17,186 bases of DNA from Alphaproteobacteria bacterium. GTDB taxonomy: Bacteria; Pseudomonadota; Alphaproteobacteria; UBA3830. How positions within the stretch are numbered: the stretch's first letter is position 1; each line of letters opens with the position of its first letter. The notes below the pieces were generated by a model. It saw only the letters and a program-made list of their open reading frames with translations, did no database searches and had not been told where the DNA came from. The stretch is from assembly GCA_025998595.1 (NCBI GenBank), contig BNWE01000022.1, forward strand, positions 1 through 17,186, written 5' to 3'. This document shows, piece by piece, positions 1 through 6,541 of the stretch. Made by a program: the position numbers and the translations under genes.

Positions 1-99
1 GAAAATTGGCGTTCGAAATGTACCAATTGCAATCTCTGTACTGTGCATTGTGATTCGAAAAACCATACGAAATGTTATGGCAAGGAGAAAACAAAATGA
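1..99 (+). CDS. C-terminal end of a Cys-rich protein (partial)
   Basis: Frame 1 is open from the window edge to a TGA at 97-99. It encodes 32 residues with Cys spaced C-x2-C-x2-C-x3-C (KCTNCNLCTVHC) and one further Cys near the end. That spacing resembles a 4Fe-4S or zinc-binding cluster, but too little is visible to name a family. The TGA overlaps the ATG of the next gene (ATGA, 96-99), so the two are probably translationally coupled and in one operon. The coding call rests on the Cys pattern and this overlap. Confidence 0.5.
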   Translation, partial: ENWRSKCTNCNLCTVHCDSKNHTKCYGKEKTK

Positions 100-1352
100 A
101 GTTCGAAGATTTTATGTGTTCTGCTAACGAGGATATTTTTGGAAAAGCCAAAAGTGTCTCTGATTTTCTAGAAAATAACACCGATACCGGAAATGAAAGT
201 CTAGGAGTTCAGCTGCTGAGCGCATCTTCCACTGAGCCAACTATGAAAGAGAAAAACGGAGATATCCACCAAAGCATAATGATGGGATCCAACTCGTATC
301 TCAATTTGACGACGCATCCGCAAGTAATGGAAGGCGCTCGAAAAGCCATGGAAAAGTATGGATTTGGAATGGGAGCGGTCTCTTTGTACGGCGGAATTAC
401 GGATCTGCATCGAGAACTGGAGGAAAGAATTGCCGCGTTTTATCGGGCAGACGACGCAATATTATTTCCCAATGGATACGGAACAAATATCGGTGTCATT
501 TCGGCTATGTGTCACGAAGGTGATATCATAATAAACGACTCGGCGAATCATGCATCTATTTTTGATGGCTGCAAATTATCCGGTGCCGAAACAAAAATAT
601 ATCTTCACGGAAATATGTCGCATCTGGAGCGGATTTTATCAAAAATACCGGACAGTCAGAAGGGACGCTTAATCATAACAGACGGCGTGTTTTCCATGCA
701 CGGAGATCTGGCGAAGCTCGATAAAATTTATGAGCTATCACAAAAATATAACGCCAGATTAATGATTGACGATGCGCACGGTCTCGGCATTGTTGGTCCA
801 ACCGGCAGAGGAACGGCTGAGAAATTCAATCTCCAGGGAAAAATTGATCTAAACGTGGGAATGCTCAGTAAATCGCCGGGAGCGATTGGTGGCTACTGCG
901 CTTCTCGAAAAGACGTCATCCAATATTTGAGACTTTATGCGAGAACATATTTCTTCTCCACTTCACTTCCGGCGGCGATTGTTGGTGGATTGATCGAAAT
1001 TTTCAAGCTCATGGAGCAGGATCAGGCCGGACGTCAGCAGTTGTGGGACAACATAAACTATGCGAAAGCGTTACTTCTCCAAAACAAATTCAATATTGGC
1101 GATTCGGAATCGGGAATCATTCCCATAATAATTGGCGACGAAGAAAAATTGATAAAGTTTCACAACGAGTTGCGATCGAGAGGCCTCTACACAAACATTG
1201 TCACATATCCCGCCGTCAGAAGAAAAGAATGCCGCATTAGACTTTGCATTATGAAGGAGCTAACAAAACAGCAGATAGACAACGCCGTAAATATCATCGT
1301 CGAAAGTGCCAACGTGACGTTGGATCCGATAATGGCTTCGCCTCCAAACTGA
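96..1352 (+). CDS. spt: alpha-oxoamine synthase, probable serine palmitoyltransferase
   Basis: A PLP enzyme of the alpha-oxoamine synthase family, which joins an amino acid to an acyl thioester with loss of CO2. With the reductase next door, the likely reaction is serine plus palmitoyl thioester to 3-ketosphinganine, in the cytosol or at the membrane. Visible landmarks (numbering from the ATG at 96) are SNSYLNL near 65-71, SANHASIFDG with His152, DDAHG with Asp225/Asp226/His228, and SKSPGAIGGY with the PLP lysine at about Lys259. FFSTSLP follows. I chose ATG 96 over the upstream ATG at 72 because AAGGAG lies 8 bases before it and it overlaps the preceding stop. The last 14 residues (ANVTLDPIMASPPN) are encoded by a palindromic repeat, so the native C-terminus has been replaced. 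KBL or 8-amino-7-oxononanoate synthase are alternatives; context favours SPT. Confidence 0.8.
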   Translation: MKFEDFMCSANEDIFGKAKSVSDFLENNTDTGNESLGVQLLSASSTEPTMKEKNGDIHQSIMMGSNSYLNLTTHPQVMEGARKAMEKYGFGMGAVSLYGGITDLHRELEERIAAFYRADDAILFPNGYGTNIGVISAMCHEGDIIINDSANHASIFDGCKLSGAETKIYLHGNMSHLERILSKIPDSQKGRLIITDGVFSMHGDLAKLDKIYELSQKYNARLMIDDAHGLGIVGPTGRGTAEKFNLQGKIDLNVGMLSKSPGAIGGYCASRKDVIQYLRLYARTYFFSTSLPAAIVGGLIEIFKLMEQDQAGRQQLWDNINYAKALLLQNKFNIGDSESGIIPIIIGDEEKLIKFHNELRSRGLYTNIVTYPAVRRKECRIRLCIMKELTKQQIDNAVNIIVESANVTLDPIMASPPN

Positions 1353-1415
1353 AAGGTATGCGCCAACGTGACGTTGGATCCAATAATGGTTTCGCCTCCA
1401 AACTGAAGTGTATGC
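1308..1415 (+). repeat. 54-bp tandem direct repeat with palindromic core, two copies
   Basis: Two near-identical 54-bp units lie at 1308-1361 and 1362-1415, differing at only a few bases. Each starts with a palindromic core, CCAACGTGACGTTGGATCC (1309-1327 and 1363-1381), followed by ATAATGG..TCGCCTCC. The first copy supplies the stop codon of the upstream synthase. The second lies in the gap before the reductase gene. The core belongs to a family with at least four further copies in the window. Confidence 0.85.
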
Positions 1416-1465
1416 GAGATGTATTTGCAATATTGAGATTGTTTTGGCATTAGGGAGTAAGATTT

Positions 1466-2521
1466 GTGTGCGATAGCGAAAAAGAAAACGGCTCCAACGT
1501 TACACCGCTTTTGCAAGCACATCTCGCATACACTGAAGAAGGTAATAAAAAAGAAAACGGGTCCAACGTCACGTTGGCGCTGGTAACGGGAGCCGGTGGT
1601 TTTATCGGACATCACATCGTAAAAATTTTCGTTAAGCACGGCTGGAAAGTTTATGCGCTGGTGCATCGACACATTCCAGAAGAGTTTGATGATTTTTGTA
1701 ATTTAACGATAATACGCGGAGACGTTACGTCAAAAAATATCGCCGAGGAAATATTGACCAAAATCGGTAGAAAACCTGACGTTGTTGTTCACGCTGCTGG
1801 ATTGGCATCTGACGTTGGTTCAGACGAAATCTACAGAAAACTAAACTTTGAATCCGTAAAAAAGATCTCACGTTTGTATGCGAAAAAATTTATTTTCATA
1901 TCTTCCACCGATGTTTATGGCATAAAAGATTTTTCCGGAGAAGACGAGGATGCGCTTCCATTCGAAACAAATTTCCTGAGTCCATATCCCAAATATAAAG
2001 TAGAAAGCGAAAAATGGATAACCGCAAACATTCCCGCAGACGAATATGTCATTTTGCGTCCGGCTGCCGTATATGGAGAAGGTGATAAAACAATAGAAAA
2101 ACGAGTGCTGGATTTTTTAGCAACGTCTCCTTTTATCGTAAACTTCGGCAAGTGGAATGGGCGAAATCGATGGCCAGCCGCAAACGTAGAAACTGTCGCA
2201 AAAGTAGCTTACGCGACTGCAGTTTTCGACGATTTCAACGGAGAAGCCATCAATATAATAGACGAGAAAAAAATCACCATAGACGAATATTACAGATCAA
2301 TTGCAAGGCGTCATTTTCCGCAGAAAAAATTCAAGTCAATTACGTTACCATTTTGGTTTGGAAAAATTATAGGCTGGACATCAACCACTTTATCCAACAT
2401 GCTGGGACGCACCAGCGCAATATTCGATCCATCGTTTTATGCGCTGCATCACGTCTCCAGCAATCTTGATTTTAGCTGCGAAAAACAAAAAGCGGTTCTA
2501 GAAAAACATGAAAATTCGTAA
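1466..2521 (+). CDS. cerR: extended SDR NAD(P)-dependent reductase, probable ceramide reductase
   Basis: An extended short-chain dehydrogenase/reductase. The Rossmann motif TGAGGFIG is near residues 41-48, SSTDVYG is mid-protein, and the catalytic pair is Y-P-K-Y-K. The C-terminal stretch FDPSFYALHHVSSNLDFS resembles what I recall of the CerR-type reductases of bacterial sphingolipid loci. The expected role is reduction of the 3-keto group of the sphingoid base or oxidised ceramide. The GTG at 1466 has AGGGAG about 9 bases upstream, so I take it as the start. The first ~37 residues are low-complexity (two NGSNVT motifs) and come from inserted palindromic elements; the conserved fold begins at about LALVTG. 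It follows the synthase by 113 bp in the same direction, probably one operon. Another sugar or isoprenoid reductase is possible. Confidence 0.75.
   Translation: MCDSEKENGSNVTPLLQAHLAYTEEGNKKENGSNVTLALVTGAGGFIGHHIVKIFVKHGWKVYALVHRHIPEEFDDFCNLTIIRGDVTSKNIAEEILTKIGRKPDVVVHAAGLASDVGSDEIYRKLNFESVKKISRLYAKKFIFISSTDVYGIKDFSGEDEDALPFETNFLSPYPKYKVESEKWITANIPADEYVILRPAAVYGEGDKTIEKRVLDFLATSPFIVNFGKWNGRNRWPAANVETVAKVAYATAVFDDFNGEAINIIDEKKITIDEYYRSIARRHFPQKKFKSITLPFWFGKIIGWTSTTLSNMLGRTSAIFDPSFYALHHVSSNLDFSCEKQKAVLEKHENS
1490..1508 (+). repeat. palindromic element copy, degenerate
   Basis: GGCTCCAACGTTACACCGC is a diverged copy of the palindromic core. It is preceded by AAAGAAAAC, the same context that precedes the copy at 1559. 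It lies in frame within the N-terminal extension of the reductase and encodes NGSNVTP. Confidence 0.6.
1559..1577 (-). repeat. palindromic element copy at the reductase N-terminus
   Basis: GGGTCCAACGTCACGTTGG is the reverse complement of the core at 1309 and 1363, with one changed base in the GGATCC part. It sits immediately before the Rossmann strand ALVTGAGG of the reductase and encodes NGSNVTL. Confidence 0.8.
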
Positions 2522-2587
2522 AATGTCTTGGATTTTTATATTAATGCCCATATATATTACTTAAGATCAAAAGTGAGGACAACAAAA

Positions 2588-3064
2588 ATGACTGAAGACA
2601 AACAAAACGAATTGACAGAAGAAACGACCGAGGAATATTACCTAGCTGCATTCAAAAAACTCGAAGATAGCGGGAAAAACACCTGGAATTGGGCTGCATT
2701 TTTCGGAGGATTCCTATGGTTTGGCTACAGAAAAATGTTTATGAATTGTATGGTTTTTCTGTTTTGCGATGCAGTGAGTTTTTTCGTTTGTATGATGCTT
2801 GCCATTTTTCTGTTTCTCAGTCAATTTGGCGAAAGCGGACCGCCTTGGATCTTTTGTTCATATTTAGTTCTCGGCTGTGCCATATTTAGAGTGCATTTGG
2901 GATGGCTCAGCAATAAATTTTATTATGACCAAGTGAAGAAAAACATTGAAAGAAGTAAGGATCCGTCAATAAGTTCTATTATGTGGGAAGTGAGTTCTAA
3001 GCCACCGTTTGATTTCGCTTCAAATGAAGAAAACATAAAAGCCGAGCTAAGCAAAACTCTATGA
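2588..3064 (+). CDS. DUF2628-like membrane protein, copy 1
   Basis: 158 residues from the ATG at 2588, which follows GTGAGGACAACAAAA; the same leader precedes copies 2 and 3, which fixes the start. An acidic N-terminus leads into EEYYLAAFKKLEDSGK and then NTWNWAAFFGGFLWFGYRKM, the aromatic signature of DUF2628 proteins. Two long hydrophobic stretches follow (MVFLFCDAVSFFVCMMLAIFL and WIFCSYLVLGCAIF), then YYDQVKKNIE. This predicts a small inner-membrane protein of unknown function. Compared with copy 2 it has about 20 extra residues before the conserved ENIKAELSKTL end, possibly a decayed palindromic insert. The C-terminus overlaps the leader of copy 2. Confidence 0.75.
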   Translation: MTEDKQNELTEETTEEYYLAAFKKLEDSGKNTWNWAAFFGGFLWFGYRKMFMNCMVFLFCDAVSFFVCMMLAIFLFLSQFGESGPPWIFCSYLVLGCAIFRVHLGWLSNKFYYDQVKKNIERSKDPSISSIMWEVSSKPPFDFASNEENIKAELSKTL

Positions 3065-3087
3065 TTATTGTGATGGAGACAACAAAA

Positions 3088-3543
3088 ATGAATGAAGATA
3101 AAACAATTGAATGGGCAGACATGACGCCAGAGGAATATTATCTGGCTGCTTTCAAAAAGCTCGAAGATAGCGGAAAAAACACCTGGAATTGGGCTGCATT
3201 TTTCGGAGGAGAATTGTGGCTTTTATATAGAAAAATGTTTGGAATTTGCGCGATCTTATTGTTTTTCGAGATGATAAGTATTCCAGCTTTTGTATTAATT
3301 TTTTTTCTTTGTGCATTTGCCTATTTTGGAGAGTCGATTCCAGATGGAATTTTTTATGTGGGAATAGCTCTCGTTTTTATTCCTTTTAGAGTGTTCCTTG
3401 GTATATGCGGTACCGCAAATTATTATGATCAGATCAAAGAAAATATTATGAACTACTCGTCTGATCACGATCTAAATGATGAGAACATAAGAGCTGAACT
3501 CTGCAAAACACTGTTTTATGATGGAGACAACAAGAATGACTGA
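3088..3543 (+). CDS. DUF2628-like membrane protein, copy 2
   Basis: 151 residues from the ATG at 3088, preceded by GGAGACAACAAAA. The block EEYYLAAFKKLEDSGK-NTWNWAAFFGG is almost identical in protein and DNA to copy 1, whereas the membrane segments are diverged (AILLFFEMISIPAFVLIFFL and IFYVGIALVFIPFRVFLGI). It shares YYDQIKENI and the ENIRAELCKTL end. Its stop codon overlaps the start of copy 3 (ATGACTGA, 3536-3543). A recent tandem duplication with selection or conversion on the N-terminal block is the simplest reading. Function unknown. Confidence 0.75.
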   Translation: MNEDKTIEWADMTPEEYYLAAFKKLEDSGKNTWNWAAFFGGELWLLYRKMFGICAILLFFEMISIPAFVLIFFLCAFAYFGESIPDGIFYVGIALVFIPFRVFLGICGTANYYDQIKENIMNYSSDHDLNDENIRAELCKTLFYDGDNKND

Positions 3544-3646
3544 AGAAACGACTGAGCAATACTATCGGGCTGCTTTCAAAAGACTTGAAGATAGCGGAAA
3601 AAACACATATATTTTATTTGCGATTTTTCCTTGCTGCTTCTCTTAA
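3536..3646 (+). pseudogene. DUF2628-like copy 3, truncated
   Basis: A third copy starts at ATG 3536 with the same leader, GGAGACAACAAGAATGACTGAAGA. It encodes TEQYYRAAFKRLEDSGKNT and then loses all similarity after about 3607, where WNWAAFFGG should follow; the frame runs on for a dozen codons to TAA at 3644. The break falls within a few bases of the end of the convergent lipoprotein gene (3614), so this is a rearrangement scar. At 36 residues it lacks any membrane segment and is surely not functional. Confidence 0.7.
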
Positions 3647-4320
3647 TGATTTAATTTCTTTTAAATGTTCTTGCGGAAAGACAAGGCTATCAAAACCTCT
3701 TAGCGTCCCATTTTCAGAGAGTTTAAAATGAGTTAAGGCAAAACAACGTCCCCACATAGATTTACTATCGGCAAATCTTCCGCAGCCATAATCTTCGCTG
3801 GTTCGGTAGTTTTTGCTCACGAAGGGAACGAGAACATCTTCAAAAATACGATCTATATCCTCATTTGTTTTTACTTTACTAAGATCTGCATCTATCCAAA
3901 CAATAATTCCCATTCCATAAGAACAAATTTCCTTAGCGTCATCGATTGTGCCAAAACACCATAAGACTGGCGACTTCTCCGTTGATTCATGATAGTCCTT
4001 CTCAAGAACTACAGCAACTTTGTACTTTTCGCCATTCTTTTTTGATTCCAGTGTGAATTCCTGAACGCTAACACCATTGGTAGCAGGCTTTTTTTCTGGA
4101 GTGGATTGCTTGCAACTGTTAGCATCAACACTAGACCTGTTGCGTAACCTTCCTCTATCAGGTATTTTTGTCGTCGATCCGGTGCTCGAATCCTCATGTA
4201 CATCTGAGTACACTGCGGTTCTGCGCTCCGTGTCTCCTAAAAAATCCTCGGATATAGTCGGTTTCGCAACAGGTCTATTGTTAGGCTCAGACTTTTTTTC
4301 TTCGCAACCACTAAGGAATT
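3614..4320 (-). pseudogene. lipoprotein gene, main fragment, cut off from its signal peptide by an IS
   Basis: The minus frame reads F-L-S-G-C-E-E-K-K from 4318 and continues open to TAA at 3616-3614. LSGC is a lipobox, and a charged low-complexity linker follows. The rest is a soluble domain of about 150 residues (KYKVAVVLEKDYHES, SYGMGIIVWIDADL, EDYGCGRFADSKSMWGRC) that I do not recognise. Upstream of Phe the frame meets TAA (4324-4322) inside the end of the insertion sequence, so the native start is missing. It is found beyond the IS at 5661. A GTG at 4213 could give a cytosolic remnant, but nothing supports its use. The native product was probably an outer- or inner-membrane lipoprotein of about 240 residues. 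Confidence 0.65.
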
Positions 4321-5612
4321 GTTACCAAATAAACTAGACGTTTTGCTTATCTATAGGTGAAATGAGATAGTTCCATTCACCATGAAAATCATCATTGCAT
4401 ATATTAACTGCATTGAATTCGTTATCAGTGACCTTTCGTCCTGGTTCATAAATATTTTCATCCAAAATACATCGTACAGCTAGCCCTTTTGTGGTTTTTG
4501 TAGCACCAATCAAAGCGACGATCACAGCAGCACTTACAAGTGGAATCCCTTGCCAATTCTTCGTAATGAATGAAAATAACCTGTGTTATATCTTGTTCCA
4601 TTTACTCGTACCTGGTGGATAGTGAAGTACCCGAATAGGTTTGCCGATCTCATTGGCCAGACCTTGTAGCTCCAACTTCCACAGCCTATTACGATAACTG
4701 TTGCTACCACCGCAGTCTGCGGTTATTACAATCATTGGTGCGTTAGCATAGATCGTTGCGCCTTCGGCGTACCACCATCTTCGAACAGACTCTACCGCGA
4801 ATGTTGCCGTGTCAGAACTCAGTCCTACATTTACAAAACCTCGATTCTGAAAGATATTGTATACCCCGAACGGAGTCGCTTTTCCCAATTCCTTTATGGG
4901 GAAGTCGTGATCAAGAACTTTTATAGGATTTTTGGATTCTCTATAGACACTGCCGCTATTTTTAAAGTTGCCGATGTTCTCTTTCTTCTTTGCATCGACT
5001 GATATGACAGGACTTCCCGCCGCCGATGCGCTCTTACATTTCTCGTTTATATATTCGAATTGTGCATTTCGATCCTTATGTGAAGGCGTCACAGAAAGCG
5101 TCTTTTTATCGGCTTGCAGGCTGTATCCGAGCATCTTCAGCATAATGCCGACTACTCGATAACTAGCGCTATATCCTTTACTTACCAATCCCGCTTCAAG
5201 GTTTCGAAGACTTTTGTTCGTCCATAACAAAGCGCTTTCAGGAGAACCTTTAGTGTGTGCACTCACCAGATCCTCCAGTGCATCCAATATCCCGGGCTGC
5301 CCTCATATACTGGTTTGCGACCACCTCCGGCTCTGCGACTCCTGCCTTGCTCCATCAGTGGTGCATTCGGATCGGAAAGCTCTTTTAAACCATCTGTTAA
5401 TGTCTGTCTGCATACTCCTGACACTCGACAGACAAGACTTATTCCACCGTAACCAATCGCTTGCGCTTCCGCGGAGAGATACCTCCTGCGTTGATATTCA
5501 TTAAGTGTAGGCAAAACTGCCTTTATTCGTGTTGTTAACGCTAATATATCTATATCTTTCATAAATACAAGTATAACTCTTATAATGGCGTTTGTCTACT
5601 TTATTTGGTAAT
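4321..5612 (-). mobile_element. ISAzo13-like insertion sequence, 1292 bp, with terminal inverted repeats and AATT target duplication
   Basis: The ends are inverted repeats: TTACCAAATAAACTAGAC from 4322 on the left, and TTACCAAATAAAGTAGAC on the complement of 5594-5611, 17 of 18 bases matching. AATT flanks both ends (4317-4320 and 5613-5616), consistent with a 4-bp target duplication, though AATT is itself a palindrome and the true edge could be a base or two away. The only gene inside is a broken transposase. The element sits in the signal-peptide region of a lipoprotein gene. Confidence 0.8.
4334..5562 (-). pseudogene. ISAzo13-family transposase, inactivated by a frameshift and a nonsense codon
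   Basis: Three fragments read as one transposase. The N-terminus (from ATG 5562, MKDIDILALTTRIKAVLPTL) runs to RAGGGRKPVYEGSPG. There the frame must shift by one base near 5291-5297 (CCCGGGC) to continue as ILDALEDLVSAHTKGSPESALLWTNKS. The second fragment holds SLQADKKTL, VISVDAKKKENIGNFKN (first Asp) and MIVITADCGGSNSYRNRLWK (second Asp). It ends at HYPPGTSKWNKI followed by TAA (4588-4586). The same frame then goes on as HRLFSFITKNWQGIPLVS and ends FHGEWNYLISPIDKQNV. In this family the residue after NKI is Glu, the likely third acid of the DDE triad, so the stop replaces a catalytic residue. Full length would be about 410 residues. Confidence 0.85.
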
Positions 5613-5661
5613 AATTTCTAACAAATAATGCTATTGCAAAGATGCTCAGTTTTTTTAACAT
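5613..5661 (-). pseudogene. signal-peptide fragment of the IS-split lipoprotein gene
   Basis: ATG at 5661 begins MLKKLSIFAIALFVRN, a typical signal-peptide start (two Lys, then a hydrophobic run), with AGGTG about 8 bases upstream. It stops being the same protein at the IS edge. Joined across the IS to F-L-S-G-C at 4318 it gives a lipoprotein signal of about 20 residues before the lipobox Cys. Removing the IS and one AATT leaves the frames one base out of register, so either a one-base indel has occurred since or the true target duplication differs slightly. Confidence 0.6.
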
Positions 5662-5777
5662 ATTACACCTATATCTTATCCACAATAGTATGCCAAATTA
5701 AATTGAAAATGAACACACATACAGTGCAATCGATGTTTGATAGCGTTAACGCAAATGATACTGGCACTTGTTTTTTT

Positions 5778-6461
5778 TCAAAGGTGAAACCGACCGCGCC
5801 GAATTGCTCTTCTTAGTAGTTGTATGATATCTTCGTATTTCGTGTATTGCTTTTTCTTGGTGCAATTAGGGAATTCATTAGCACGTGAAGATATCCACTT
5901 CGCTGCATCCAAAAAGAAGTTACGTGACATTTCGAGTCCTTTCTTAGTGTCGAGATTTTTTACGATGTCTTTGCCAATAGCAACATCACAACAGACGGCA
6001 TAATAGTTGAAAATTACGCTAGTTTCCAGTGACATGTATTCTAGCGCCTCTCGATTTTTAGTCAAATCAAAAAGATTCCACAAAAGATACAAATCAACGC
6101 AATCGCGCAATCGCGAAAGCTTTAGCAATGATTCATTTATGCAAGCATAATCATCAATATGCTTCACATGATCTTCCGCTTTTATCAGCATGAGATATAT
6201 TTCGCCAATTGTTTTTGACAAACGTCCCTGGCAAAAAATACAACTGCTTGCATTGCAATCTGCAATTGATTCAATTTTTTTCCAATCACGCTCGTCTAAG
6301 CCAAAACTTTTGTAAGAATTCCTAGCGACGATATCAGCGATTGTCTTTTTCCATTTTCTATTAAATGCCGCGTAAGCAGCGGCAGCTACGTTTTCGATTT
6401 CACTACTTTCGAGTTCAACGCGCAAAATATCTCTAGGAATATCATTCTCTGGAAAACACAT
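5778..6461 (-). CDS. hypothetical protein, 227 residues
   Basis: Not recognised. It is a soluble, mostly helical-looking protein with no signal peptide or long hydrophobic segment. Three Cys lie close together at 69, 74 and 77 (CNASSCIFC), possibly a metal site, and the C-terminus is basic (LLRRAIRRGRFHL). The start at ATG 6461 is preferred because TAG lies two codons upstream in frame; the ribosome site (GGTG) is weak. It lies 80 bp downstream of the ankyrin/HExxH gene on the same strand and may be co-transcribed. Codon use resembles that gene. Confidence 0.6.
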   Translation of the reverse strand: MCFPENDIPRDILRVELESSEIENVAAAAYAAFNRKWKKTIADIVARNSYKSFGLDERDWKKIESIADCNASSCIFCQGRLSKTIGEIYLMLIKAEDHVKHIDDYACINESLLKLSRLRDCVDLYLLWNLFDLTKNREALEYMSLETSVIFNYYAVCCDVAIGKDIVKNLDTKKGLEMSRNFFLDAAKWISSRANEFPNCTKKKQYTKYEDIIQLLRRAIRRGRFHL

Positions 6462-6541
6462 TTGCTACACCAGCTTGTCCCATATTAATTTCTTGTCTAT
6501 AGTAAAATTTTAAATATGCAATCTTCAACAATTGCAAACGG

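Noticed and set aside
1308..1581. CRISPR array
   Set aside because: Only two direct copies without spacers, plus inverted copies; unit structure is palindromic element, not repeat-spacer.
1187..1672. 161-codon minus-strand ORF
   Set aside because: It is antisense to the synthase end, repeats and reductase start. Its internal repetition (FQFGGEAIIGSNVTLA) is just the 54-bp tandem read backwards, and it has no ribosome site.
5263..5300. Programmed frameshift in the transposase, as in IS3-type elements
   Set aside because: No A-rich or T-rich slippery heptamer is present (the site is GCCCGGGATA), ISAzo13 transposases are normally one frame, and a nonsense codon further on shows simple decay.
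6490..6541. Rho-independent terminator after the ankyrin gene (TGCAAT/ATTGCA hairpin then T-rich DNA)
   Set aside because: The stem is only 6 bp and AT-rich with an 8-nt loop and the T run is broken; too weak to call.
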